From Candidatus Omnitrophota bacterium (GTDB lineage Bacteria > Omnitrophota > Gorgyraeia > S143-82), in the NCBI GenBank assembly GCA_027065215.1, contig JAMOOT010000157.1, positions 1-10,398 of the forward strand: a stretch of DNA of 10,398 nucleotides. The letters are read 5' to 3'. The notes beneath the pieces are model-generated. The model worked only from the letters and a program-made list of their open reading frames with translations, searched no databases and was not told the origin of the DNA. Numbering within the stretch: the stretch's first letter is position 1; each line of letters begins with the position of its first letter. Below are positions 1 through 7,299 of this stretch, piece after piece. Made by a program: the position numbers and the translations under genes.

Positions 1-369
1 TACTGGGGTTAAAATTTTCTCTATATAATAATTAAGTTGTTCCGGAGAACGAAATTTTACATCCGCTTTTTCTATTCTGCCCTCTCTTTCAACAAAGACT
101 AAGTCCGGACCGTTTATCATTATCTCTGTAACCGATGGGTCAGCAATCAGAGGTTCTATCGGGCCAAATCCCAAAAACTCTTGTAATAGATCCTTAACAA
201 TCTTTTCACCTTCTTTTTTTAACCCCCATGGTAAAAACTTCTGGCAAAGATTAGTTATCCTTTTTTCAATAGTTGCGTCATCATTTACCTCAAAAAAATC
301 TACCGGCAGGACATCCAAAAGTTTCATCCTTATTTCATTCTTTAACTGCTCATACTCTTGTGGATTCAC
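1..369 (-). CDS. cpaF: CpaF/TadA-type secretion ATPase, N-terminal part (cut by left edge)
   Basis: Only the first 123 codons are present; the frame is open to base 1. The protein begins MNPQEYEQLKNEI. Residues 62-95 read as the typical N-terminal module of CpaF/TadA-family ATPases (LGFGPIEPLIADPSVTEIM, then NGPDLVFVEREGRI). In this family that module precedes the RecA-like ATPase domain, which would lie beyond the edge together with the Walker motifs. These cytoplasmic hexameric ATPases drive assembly of Tad/Flp-type pili or type II-like secretion. The start is GTG at 369-367, directly abutting the aroB TAA (370-372), with a strong AGAGGGGG ribosome binding site about 8 bases upstream, inside the aroB end. 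The zero-base junction implies translational coupling with aroB. Family assignment is fairly secure; the exact subfamily cannot be fixed without the ATPase domain. Confidence 0.85.
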   Translation of the reverse strand, partial: MNPQEYEQLKNEIRMKLLDVLPVDFFEVNDDATIEKRITNLCQKFLPWGLKKEGEKIVKDLLQEFLGFGPIEPLIADPSVTEIMINGPDLVFVEREGRIEKADVKFRSPEQLNYYIEKILTPV

Positions 370-1452
370 TTAAATACCCCCTCTTATAAAATCTAAGGAA
401 GACCTTATCTCCCTTTCTTCCACGTCATCAGACACCAAAACAGAACCAATCCTTCGGGGCAAAACAAAACGAAACCGCCCCCCAGAGAATTTCTTATCCC
501 GCACTAACGCATTCCAAAACCTATCTTCATTTACATTATATCCCAGTCTTTTGGGCAAGCCAAATTTATCTATAACCCCTTCTATTCGAGATAATGTTTT
601 CTCCGATCCAATCCCCTTTATCAGAGAAATATATCCAGCGGCAACCATCCCCAAGGCAACTGCTTGGCCATGCGAGAATCGATGATTAGATTCTATTTCC
701 AATGCATGCCCAATAGTATGGCCAAGATTCAGAATAAACCTCAATCCCTTTCTTTCTCTTTCATCCTCAGAAACCACCCGCGCCTTTATTTTAACACATT
801 CCTCCACAAACCATTCCCAGTCAAAACTCATTCCCTCTACCTTTTCCAGATATGTGAATAAGTCAGGAGAACGGATTATCCCATATTTTATCCCTTCAGA
901 TAACCCCTCTCTCATCTGTTTTATATCCAATGTACTTAAAAACCGAACATCTATTAAAACCAATGCTGGCTGATGATAAACTCCAACTATATTTTTACCC
1001 GATGGCAGATTCACCGCAGTCTTACCTCCTATTGAGGAATCTATTTGAGATAGTAACGTCGTAGGAATCTGCACAATAGGCACACCACGCCGATACGTCC
1101 CAGCCACAAATCCTGCCAAATCACCTACAACGCCACCCCCAAAGGCAACAATCAGGACCGATTTCCTGTCCTTATCCAAATCTGCTACTCTCTTGATTAC
1201 ATCGGCAAAGACAGGCAAAGACTTTGCCTCCTCTGAATCCGGAACTATGATAAGATAACCTCTCTTCCATCCGACCTGTCTTAATACAGGGACTAATTCC
1301 TCACCCCATAGATCAAACACCTTTTGATTGGATACAACTATCGGAATACGGGGATAGAACTTCTTCTTGTATTCCCCAACCAACTCTTGCAAGATCCCAT
1401 TTCCAATTAAAACTGGATATCCTGGTGTAGTATTAACCATTACCGTTCTCAT
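370..1452 (-). CDS. aroB: 3-dehydroquinate synthase
   Basis: Second step of the shikimate pathway in the cytoplasm: DAHP to 3-dehydroquinate, with NAD+ and a divalent metal. From the ATG at 1452 the protein has 360 residues, the normal length. The NAD/active-site signature FGGGVVGDLAGFVAGTYRRG is at about 104-123, followed by the lysine-rich QIDSSIGGKTAVN (136-148) and GKNIVGVYHQP (152-162). Metal ligands by family alignment are E186 (LSEGIKYG), H245 (LNLGHTIGHALE) and H261 (SHGQAVALGM); H249 is the adjacent active-site histidine. Upstream in-frame TTG codons at 1458 and 1455 are possible starts. However, the AGAGGAGA site at about 1463-1470 is spaced correctly for the ATG at 1452 and is too close to the TTGs. 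The ATG overlaps the stop of the upstream DedA gene (TGATG), so the two are probably translated together. Confidence 0.97.
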   Translation of the reverse strand: MRTVMVNTTPGYPVLIGNGILQELVGEYKKKFYPRIPIVVSNQKVFDLWGEELVPVLRQVGWKRGYLIIVPDSEEAKSLPVFADVIKRVADLDKDRKSVLIVAFGGGVVGDLAGFVAGTYRRGVPIVQIPTTLLSQIDSSIGGKTAVNLPSGKNIVGVYHQPALVLIDVRFLSTLDIKQMREGLSEGIKYGIIRSPDLFTYLEKVEGMSFDWEWFVEECVKIKARVVSEDERERKGLRFILNLGHTIGHALEIESNHRFSHGQAVALGMVAAGYISLIKGIGSEKTLSRIEGVIDKFGLPKRLGYNVNEDRFWNALVRDKKFSGGRFRFVLPRRIGSVLVSDDVEEREIRSSLDFIRGGI

Positions 1453-2018
1453 CAACAATATCTCCTCTTAAGCCAAATATAGCCCCCAATCAAAACTAAG
1501 ACAAAAGCAAATATAAGAGGGTAAAACTTTGCCAGATACTGTTTAACCAAAATCTCATTAGCTCCTACATAAAACCCAATCAATGCCAAGACAATAACCC
1601 ATATCCCTGCCCCTGCGCTTGTATAGAGTACAAACTTACCCAAATTCATCTTCCCCAACCCAGCCGGCAGGGAAATATATTGCCTTATTCCCGGCAATAA
1701 CCTCCCAATAAAGGTAGTTATCTCACCGTGGCGGGAAAAAAATCGCTCCACTCGCCTCAAGTGCGAATCACTAAAACCAAACTTAGTTCCTAAGGATACC
1801 ACAGCCGGTCGCCCCCAACGATAACTCAGATAATAATTAAAAAGGGCGCCCAGTATCGAACCAAAGACACCAGCGAAAATGACACCTAACAAATTAAGAT
1901 CCCCTTTTGAAGCCAAATACCCCGCAGGCGGGATAACCACCTCGCTGGGAAAGGGGAAAAAAGAACTCTCTAAGGCCATCAACAAAACAATAAGACCATA
2001 ATAAACCACACCCTCCAT
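1452..2018 (-). CDS. DedA-family (VTT-domain) inner-membrane protein
   Basis: A 188-residue polytopic membrane protein of the DedA/SNARE-associated family. Visible family features are the re-entrant segment FFPFPSEVVIPPAGYLA (20-36), the glycine-rich GSILGALFNYYLSYRWGR (53-70), and the motif FIGRLLPGIRQYISLPAG (103-120) with R106 and R112. Further hydrophobic segments lie near 128-150 and 164-182, ending in a basic KRR tail. Characterised DedA proteins move lipids; several flip undecaprenyl phosphate or phosphatidylethanolamine and support membrane energetics. Which lipid this one handles cannot be read from the sequence. It is first in a coupled group with aroB and cpaF. No ribosome binding site precedes the ATG; a TAAAAT box nine bases upstream could be a promoter -10 giving a leaderless message. 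An alternative GTG at codon 4 is too close to GGAGG to be convincing. Confidence 0.93.
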   Translation of the reverse strand: MEGVVYYGLIVLLMALESSFFPFPSEVVIPPAGYLASKGDLNLLGVIFAGVFGSILGALFNYYLSYRWGRPAVVSLGTKFGFSDSHLRRVERFFSRHGEITTFIGRLLPGIRQYISLPAGLGKMNLGKFVLYTSAGAGIWVIVLALIGFYVGANEILVKQYLAKFYPLIFAFVLVLIGGYIWLKRRYC

Positions 2019-2301
2019 AACTTGTTAATTTTAACATAAAATCAAATGAGTATTGCATAATATGTTACGCAAATCAAAGGTAGTGACAGGCAACAAAAAA
2101 TATAGAAACCATTAAGCATCTCTTTTTCAGTCTAATTGTACCTTTTCTATCTTCTTTCAAATTAGGCAATATACCTTTGTTTTTCCCAAATCTACTTTTA
2201 AACCAAGTAGGTTTCTTTATGATTTATTACACAACACTCTGGGGACTATCCCTTCTTATCTTTTGATAATCCACCATAGCACAGAAACGCAATAAATACC
2301 A
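2019..2301. other. Non-coding gap between the barrel protein and dedA
   Basis: No open frame with a start and ribosome binding site was seen on either strand. Two competing small hairpins can form around 2192-2214: a 6-bp stem CTACTT/AAGTAG (2192-2197 with 2205-2210) or a 5-bp stem AAACC/GGTTT (2200-2204 with 2210-2214). A short GGGA/TCCC palindrome lies near 2243-2253. None is followed by a convincing T-run in the direction of transcription, so I do not call a terminator. The dedA promoter must lie at the low-coordinate end of this stretch, unless dedA is read through from upstream. Confidence 0.4.
2028..2033 (-). promoter_or_regulatory. Possible -10 box for a leaderless dedA message
   Basis: On the minus strand the bases read TAAAAT, one mismatch from TATAAT, ending ten bases before the A of the dedA ATG (2018). 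The predicted start of transcription would fall about three bases from the ATG. This fits the absence of a ribosome binding site. No good -35 hexamer is present at 16-18 bases (GCAATA at 17), so support is weak. Confidence 0.25.
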
Positions 2302-3603
2302 TTAATCCTCAAATCTTCTCAAATAATTCTTCAAAAAAGTGTAAACATCTTTATCGAAATGTTTATTTGTCCTGTCAGTAGCAGCCAATTCATTATGCAA
2401 AAGAACAAAGAAAAAAGGATACTTCTTATCAATATCCAGCCATAATTGGTAAACCATCTCTAATGCCTTTTTAAAATCCTCTTTGGTCCTAATTTTCTTA
2501 CCAGTGGGGCCTAACAAAGGCCAATCATCACCAAACCCTATGTGAAGATTTTTTATATCCAATGAAGCCAAAAAATTAACTAACCGAGGGAAACCCGTGT
2601 TTGCAAACTCATCTTCTTCTTCAGATATACCTTTAAAGAGGATGTAACAGTTATTATTCACAGCATATTCAATTATATTTTCTGCAATTTTTATATTATC
2701 CTTAACATAATATCCCCTTAAAAATAGAGGCGTAACTGTTAGGATTAACTTCTTATTACTGAAACATTGATTATAAAGATCTATTACTTCCTTTACATAT
2801 TTCTCCCAAACTTTCAATGTCCAACCGGATTTTATAAAAGCAGATGTTGCCTCAGGAGCAGGTTGAGCAGTTAAATATCCTATGTGGCCTATTCCAATTT
2901 CTACATATTTAACTGCAGGATTATCATTATAATGTTTTGCTAATCTCTTTACATATGAAGCATATATTTCTAAAAACTTATCATCCCACACCTCAGGGAT
3001 TTTCACCTCTCCTCTTTTTTCTGAAAAAAAGGTAATGTAAGGAACCTCTTGAAGAACCCATTTAGGAGTAACTAAATTACCCCCTTTTTGCCCATATGGG
3101 ATAATCCGCAATACGATGGACTTATTAGACTCTTTCCAGATATTCACTAACTTGTCTATTTTGGAAAAATCGTATTTGTCAGGGTAAGGTTCTACCTCCG
3201 ACCAAGGAACAATTATTATCACAGCATCTAATAATTCATGCTGAATAAATAGATTCGGCCTCTTACAAGACAATTTGTAGTGAAAATCAAAAAACAAGAC
3301 ATCATCCTCACTTGACACTCGTCTACTTTTATCATCATTGATTCCTTTCTCTTCTAACAGGGAATCGGCCTCTTTAAGAAAAGAATAAGATGCATCTATG
3401 TTCCCTTCTTTATAGAGCCTTTTGGCCTTGTGTATCAAACTTAGGATTTCCTGAGGAACACCCTCTCCTTCACTTTTAATTTTCTTTATTTTCGATCGCA
3501 CCTTTTTAAATTCAAACCTTACATCCTTAGAAGTAACCGCAAACAAATTAACAACACAGAAAAAAGTACAACACAGTGCCAAAAACATAATACTCTTTTT
3601 CAT
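2302..3603 (-). CDS. Secreted protein with helical N-terminus and TIM-barrel glycoside-hydrolase-like domain
   Basis: 433 residues, not matched to a named family. Residues 1-22 form a signal peptide (MKKS, hydrophobic core, cleavage probably after NLFA). Residues 28-86 are charged and helical, apparently a helical hairpin or TPR-like unit (LIHKAKRLYKEGNIDASYSF). From about 104 the pattern resembles clan GH-A barrels: WSEVEPYPDKYDFSKID (134-150), LRIIPYG (165-171), PKWVLQEVP (180-188), then DDKFLEIYASYVKRLAKHYN (207-226) and YVEIGIGHIGYL (233-244). The last segment is where such enzymes usually carry the acid/base glutamate in a G-E pair; here the position reads G-Y. LLHNELAAT (401-409, E405) could supply a late-strand glutamate. 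The product is exported, so a role on extracellular or periplasmic polysaccharide is possible but not shown. The start is well supported by GAGGGAGG about 7 bases upstream. It lies 55 bases downstream of hflX and may have its own promoter. Confidence 0.85.
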   Translation of the reverse strand: MKKSIMFLALCCTFFCVVNLFAVTSKDVRFEFKKVRSKIKKIKSEGEGVPQEILSLIHKAKRLYKEGNIDASYSFLKEADSLLEEKGINDDKSRRVSSEDDVLFFDFHYKLSCKRPNLFIQHELLDAVIIIVPWSEVEPYPDKYDFSKIDKLVNIWKESNKSIVLRIIPYGQKGGNLVTPKWVLQEVPYITFFSEKRGEVKIPEVWDDKFLEIYASYVKRLAKHYNDNPAVKYVEIGIGHIGYLTAQPAPEATSAFIKSGWTLKVWEKYVKEVIDLYNQCFSNKKLILTVTPLFLRGYYVKDNIKIAENIIEYAVNNNCYILFKGISEEEDEFANTGFPRLVNFLASLDIKNLHIGFGDDWPLLGPTGKKIRTKEDFKKALEMVYQLWLDIDKKYPFFFVLLHNELAATDRTNKHFDKDVYTFLKNYLRRFED

Positions 3604-3645
3604 TGAATCATCCTCCCTCTTCTTTATGCTTCCAATTACATAAAT

Positions 3646-3651
3646 ATTATA
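3646..3651 (-). promoter_or_regulatory. Possible -10 box upstream of the barrel-protein gene
   Basis: A perfect TATAAT on the minus strand lies in the 55-base gap between hflX and the barrel-protein gene, with a transcript leader of roughly 35 bases to the ATG. The region 16-18 bases further upstream (GGGATA or GGATAT) is a poor -35, so this is only a candidate for internal transcription initiation. Confidence 0.3.
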
Positions 3652-3658
3652 TAACTAT

Positions 3659-4861
3659 TCATTTCCAATATCCCTTTACAAAGATACCATCCTCCCGATA
3701 TTCCTCTTTCACAATTCTTCCCTTTTGCCTTATCCTTGCCAGAATCCCTGCCTGACTGTAAGGGATAAGGGCCTCTTTATATGGCAAGACAGGAGACAAT
3801 AAAATAGTAAGTTTTTCCATCAATTCCTTAAGGCCCTCCCTTTTAAAGGCAGATATACAAACTGGGTTCGGGACTACCTTTTCTATCTCATCCAGTAAAA
3901 ATTCTGGAGCAATATCTATCTTATTTATCGCTGTCAAAATAGGCTTATTATTTCCTATTCCAATCTCATCTAAAACCCGGAAGACTGCCCGACGCTTTCT
4001 ATCCCAATCTCCATCGCTTCCATCTATCACCAAAATCAAGGCATCAGAGAAAACAACCTCCTCTAACGTCGCCTTGAAAGCCTCCACAAGATTATGAGGC
4101 AGCCTATCTATAAAACCAACCGTATCAGAAAGGATTGCAACTCTACCATCTGAAAGATAAATTCGCCTTGCTAAAGGATCTAATGTAGTGAACAAATCAT
4201 CCGAAACCTTTTGTTCAGCCAAGGTCAGGGCATTTAATAAGGTCGACTTCCCCGCGCTCGTATAGCCTATTAAACTCACCGTAGGGATCTCTACCCGTTT
4301 TCGAGAAGAACGAATCCGTTCCCGATGTGCCCGATACCTCTCAAGTTCTCGTTTAAGTTTATTTATTCTTTGGGCAATACGCCTGCGATCCACTTCTAAC
4401 TTAGTCTCACCGGGCCCCCTTGTGCCAATCCCTCCTCCCAATCGGGAAAGCATAATCCCTTTACCCGTCAATCTCGGCAAAAGGTATTCCAACTGGGCCA
4501 ATTCTACCTGCATCTTACCCTCTAAGGAATGGGCATGTCGGGCAAATATATCCAGAATCAACTGAGTATAGTCTATTGTCTTAACACCCAAAACATCCTC
4601 TATATTCCTCTGTTGACTCGCTTTTAAATTTATTCCGAAAACCACCAAATCCACTGGAGTATTATCAATTAGTTCTTTTAACTCTGCCAACTTACCCCGT
4701 GTAAGATAAAATGCAGGATTAATCTCTCTTAACTCGACCGCAAGTTCTCCAACAACTTCTCCTCCTGCACTCTCAACCAACATACGCAACTCTTTTATAT
4801 AAGTAGAGGCCTTTCTTTTTTCATTCGGTAAGACTACCGTAACAGATAAAACCCTTTCCAT
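3659..4861 (-). CDS. hflX: Ribosome-associated GTPase HflX
   Basis: 400 residues from the ATG at 4861. HflX binds the 50S subunit and, in characterised bacteria, splits stalled or hibernating ribosomes. The HflX N-terminal domain occupies about 1-140 (INPAFYLTRGKLAEL at 47-61; FGINLKASQQRNIEDVLG at 75-92). It is followed by the hallmark glycine-rich linker GGIGTRGPGETKLEVDRR (143-160) and a coiled helix. The G domain has G1 GYTSAGKST (199-207), the TTLDP segment (225-229), G3 DTVGF (246-250), G4 NKID (313-316) and G5 CISAF (335-339). A longer frame reaches an ATG at 4909, but that would overlap the upstream protease gene by 41 bases and add a tail with no homology. The ATG at 4861 lies 7 bases after the protease TGA and begins the family's usual sequence, so I prefer it. 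Confidence 0.96.
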   Translation of the reverse strand: MERVLSVTVVLPNEKRKASTYIKELRMLVESAGGEVVGELAVELREINPAFYLTRGKLAELKELIDNTPVDLVVFGINLKASQQRNIEDVLGVKTIDYTQLILDIFARHAHSLEGKMQVELAQLEYLLPRLTGKGIMLSRLGGGIGTRGPGETKLEVDRRRIAQRINKLKRELERYRAHRERIRSSRKRVEIPTVSLIGYTSAGKSTLLNALTLAEQKVSDDLFTTLDPLARRIYLSDGRVAILSDTVGFIDRLPHNLVEAFKATLEEVVFSDALILVIDGSDGDWDRKRRAVFRVLDEIGIGNNKPILTAINKIDIAPEFLLDEIEKVVPNPVCISAFKREGLKELMEKLTILLSPVLPYKEALIPYSQAGILARIRQKGRIVKEEYREDGIFVKGYWK

Positions 4862-4868
4862 CTTTCTC

Positions 4869-5660
4869 TCACTCAGAATTGCTAACAAACTCCAAAAATT
4901 GTGAAGCATTATCTTTAAGGAAGTTCGCTTTTATCCTATGGATGCGCTCGGATAGATAAGGGTGGGTACGAAAATAATTTATTGGCCTCTTATGAGAAGA
5001 ATACCTTTCTTCTTCATCTAACCGCTTAAATAAATCCACCATAGCCTCTACATTATAGCCAGCTCTTCGCATATATTTAGCCCCTAATTCATCAGCCATA
5101 AATTCGTCTTGTTTCGAATAAGCCGAAAACAATGCCTGAAGAGAACCAGAAACACCTTTAGTCAATTCCTCATTACCCGAAGCAGCACTGGCAATAACAC
5201 CTGCCAGGGCCAAATAACTTGCCTGCATACGCTTTATCCCGTGTTTGGCTACAATGTGGCCTATCTCGTGGGCAAGAACCGAAGCAATCTCATCATCACT
5301 CTTACAAAACTCCACCAACTCTTTGCTTATGAAAACATATCCCCCTGGCAAAGATACTGCGTTTTTATCTGGAAGATCGACCACAACAAATTGATAGGGA
5401 ATATCCTTTCTATCGCAGACACTGGCCAACTTCTTGCCTATCTTCTCTATCCGTTCCTGAACTTTATCATCCTCTATTGGTGGGTAGGCCTCCATAAAAC
5501 TCTGGGCAACGCGAGACCCTATCTCCACCTCTTTATCTGGCGGGTAAAGAATAATATCTTTTTTATGCGTTACCAAACTATATTCGCTACAACCTGCTGA
5601 TAAGAAAAGTAACAGAGAGGCAAAAAACAAAGGGAAATATCTATTGAACCTTAACTCCAT
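4869..5660 (-). CDS. Lipoprotein M48-family zinc metalloprotease (LoiP/YcaL-like)
   Basis: 263 residues. A signal sequence with lipobox LSAGC (20-24) predicts a lipoprotein anchored through C24. Residue 25 is Ser rather than Asp, which by the E. coli rule favours the outer membrane. The M48 peptidase domain follows: LPGGYVFISKELVEF (104-118), the zinc motif HEIGH (131-135; H131, H135, catalytic E132), a hydrophobic segment at about 148-160, and the third ligand E186 in QDEFMADELG (184-193). R231 and H233 lie in a conserved RTHP-type segment (231-234). Periplasmic enzymes of this type take part in envelope protein quality control. The start overlaps the end of ilvE by 20 bases and hflX begins 7 bases after its stop, so it sits in a co-transcribed run. 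The ribosome binding site is weak, consistent with coupling. Confidence 0.93.
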   Translation of the reverse strand: MELRFNRYFPLFFASLLLFLSAGCSEYSLVTHKKDIILYPPDKEVEIGSRVAQSFMEAYPPIEDDKVQERIEKIGKKLASVCDRKDIPYQFVVVDLPDKNAVSLPGGYVFISKELVEFCKSDDEIASVLAHEIGHIVAKHGIKRMQASYLALAGVIASAASGNEELTKGVSGSLQALFSAYSKQDEFMADELGAKYMRRAGYNVEAMVDLFKRLDEEERYSSHKRPINYFRTHPYLSERIHRIKANFLKDNASQFLEFVSNSE

Positions 5661-6510
5661 CTACCGTGGTAAGTTGACGAAATCTATCTATTATCTGCCA
5701 AGTCCTTGAACCAGGACGCCCATCTCCTATTATCCTATCGTCTATTTTTACTACTGGTATTATCTCCGCCGCTGTTCCAGTTAAAAAGACCTCCTCAGAT
5801 GTGTAAAGGTCATATCGGGTAAATCTTTCCTCTCGTACTTCCATCCCAATTTCCAATGCAATATCCATCACTGTACGAGCAGTAATGCCTTTCAACACTC
5901 CAACTGAAGTAGGAGGGGTTACAAGGTTATTACCCTTTATCATAAATATATTATCTCCCGTACACTCTGCCACATAACCTTCGTGATTCAGCATCAAGGC
6001 CTCTTCATACCCCCTGTGAATTGCCTCGATTTTTGCCAGTATGTTATTCAAATAATTCAAAGATTTCACTTGAGGATTAACCGCTTCAGGGATGTTCCTT
6101 CTGATAGGAACCGTTATTATTTCTAACCCATTTTTATAAAGTTCCTCGGGATATAATTTTATCTTATCAGCGATAACCACAACCGTGGGCCGAGGACATT
6201 TTCTTGGATCAAGCCCTAAATCTCCAACACCACGACTCACTACGACCCTTATATATCCATCCGAAAGATTATTCTTCTTCACTGTATCGACTATAGCAGA
6301 GATTAATTCATCTTTGCCCATAGGGATATCAAGCATAATCGCCCTCGCTGAATCGTAAAGCCTATCTATATGCTCTTTTAACTTAAAAATACATCCAGAA
6401 TACATCCTTATACCCTCAAAGACACCATCACCATAGAGATAACCATGATCTAAAACCGAAATTTTGGCCTCTTCCTCCGATAAAAACTGTCCATCTATAT
6501 ATATAACCAT
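5641..6510 (-). CDS. ilvE: Branched-chain amino acid aminotransferase (class IV)
   Basis: 289 residues, a usual length for the short bacterial and archaeal IlvE type. This PLP enzyme interconverts Leu, Ile and Val with their 2-oxo acids, using glutamate/2-oxoglutarate. Fold-type IV features are GYLYGDGVFEGIR (23-35), SRGVGDLGLDP (92-102), the PLP lysine K149 in VKSLNYLNNILAK (148-160), AECTGDNIF (181-189), LKGITARTV (206-214) for the cofactor phosphate, and TGTAAEI (244-250). The SLNYLNN context after the lysine and the TGTAAE loop favour IlvE over D-amino-acid transaminase or aminodeoxychorismate lyase, although the three are easily confused. The ATG is preceded by AAGGGGGT about 7 bases upstream. 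The gene follows the ABC ATPase by 40 bases and overlaps the protease gene by 20, without an evident metabolic link to either. Confidence 0.93.
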   Translation of the reverse strand: MVIYIDGQFLSEEEAKISVLDHGYLYGDGVFEGIRMYSGCIFKLKEHIDRLYDSARAIMLDIPMGKDELISAIVDTVKKNNLSDGYIRVVVSRGVGDLGLDPRKCPRPTVVVIADKIKLYPEELYKNGLEIITVPIRRNIPEAVNPQVKSLNYLNNILAKIEAIHRGYEEALMLNHEGYVAECTGDNIFMIKGNNLVTPPTSVGVLKGITARTVMDIALEIGMEVREERFTRYDLYTSEEVFLTGTAAEIIPVVKIDDRIIGDGRPGSRTWQIIDRFRQLTTVDGVKVQ

Positions 6511-6550
6511 TCCACAACCCCCTTATGTGAACCAAAATTATTACTCTTTT

Positions 6551-7231
6551 CTATTTTAACATGATAGGCCTGAGTTTGCCATCACGCAATTCCACCACCC
6601 TATCCATCCGCATCGCTATCTCCTTAGAATGCGTTGCTAAAACCAAACCCGCACCTCCAACACTACAGGCACGAAGTAAAAAATCTAACACCCTTTCTTG
6701 CAAATAAGGGTCAAGACTCCCGGTCGGTTCGTCAGCCAAGATCAAACTTGGCCTATGCACTACAGCCCGTAAGATAGCCACTCTTTGCATCTCTCCACCT
6801 GAAAGATATCTTATTTCTCTATCAGCAAATGCCCCCATTCCAAAATCTTTCAACAAAAGCAATGCCTTTTTGTAAGCAGACTTTCTATCCATTCCTATCA
6901 AAAGCAACGGTAAGGCTACATTTTCTACCACAGATAACTCAGGTAATAGATGATAGAATTGGAAAACAATCCCTACATTACGTCTCCGCCAGAGGGTCAA
7001 GGAGGCCGGATCTTCTCTCCTTATCTTCCCCTTCCAAACAATCTGGCCAGAATCAAATTTATCCAAACCTGCAATTATATTCAATAAAGTACTTTTCCCT
7101 GATCCAGACTTCCCTACAATCGCCACCGACTCTCCCATAGACAAGTTCAAATATAAATCCTCTAATACGACAATACTCTCCTCGCCTTGATAATAAGTCT
7201 TCTTGATCCCTTTTATCTCTAAAATAAACAT
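6551..7231 (-). CDS. lolD: LolD/MacB-type ABC transporter ATPase
   Basis: 226 residues, a complete ATPase subunit. Visible motifs are Walker A GKSGSGKST (40-48), Q-loop Q91 in VFQFYHLLPELSVVENV (89-105), signature LSGGE (143-147), Walker B LILADE (163-168), D-loop GSLD (171-174) and H-loop H201. The QFYHLLPELSVVENVALPLL stretch closely resembles LolD, the cytoplasmic ATPase of LolCDE, which releases lipoproteins from the inner membrane. MacB-like or other members of the same group are possible. The LolC/E permease usually adjoins but is absent within the window on either side. No ribosome binding site precedes the ATG at 7231, and an in-frame TAA a little upstream rules out extension. A 205-base non-coding stretch with a large hairpin element lies upstream, so this ATPase may start a new transcript leading into ilvE. 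Confidence 0.9.
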   Translation of the reverse strand: MFILEIKGIKKTYYQGEESIVVLEDLYLNLSMGESVAIVGKSGSGKSTLLNIIAGLDKFDSGQIVWKGKIRREDPASLTLWRRRNVGIVFQFYHLLPELSVVENVALPLLLIGMDRKSAYKKALLLLKDFGMGAFADREIRYLSGGEMQRVAILRAVVHRPSLILADEPTGSLDPYLQERVLDFLLRACSVGGAGLVLATHSKEIAMRMDRVVELRDGKLRPIMLK

Positions 7232-7299
7232 ATTGGTACTGCTGCAATCAGATACTTATTCAAAACCTGAAACAAAACTGTTTATAGACCAATAAGTTA

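Noticed and set aside
664..861. Plus-strand 65-residue open frame
   Set aside because: It is antisense to the conserved metal-binding part of aroB, with no independent support.
2080..2260. Possible decayed second copy of the hairpin element (shared AGTGACAGG and a GGGACT segment)
   Set aside because: Only short words are shared, their order and spacing differ from 7312-7394, and there is no closing stem.
4862..4909. Longer HflX starting at the upstream ATG
   Set aside because: It would overlap the protease gene by 41 bases and add residues foreign to the family; the ATG at 4861 gives the normal N-terminus.
5109..5600. Plus-strand 163-residue open frame
   Set aside because: It is antisense to the M48 protease, whose motifs are intact, and has a shadow-like composition without recognisable domains.
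7059..7247. Minus-strand 62-residue open frame overlapping the start of lolD
   Set aside because: It lies in another frame of the well-supported ABC ATPase gene and covers its Walker A region.
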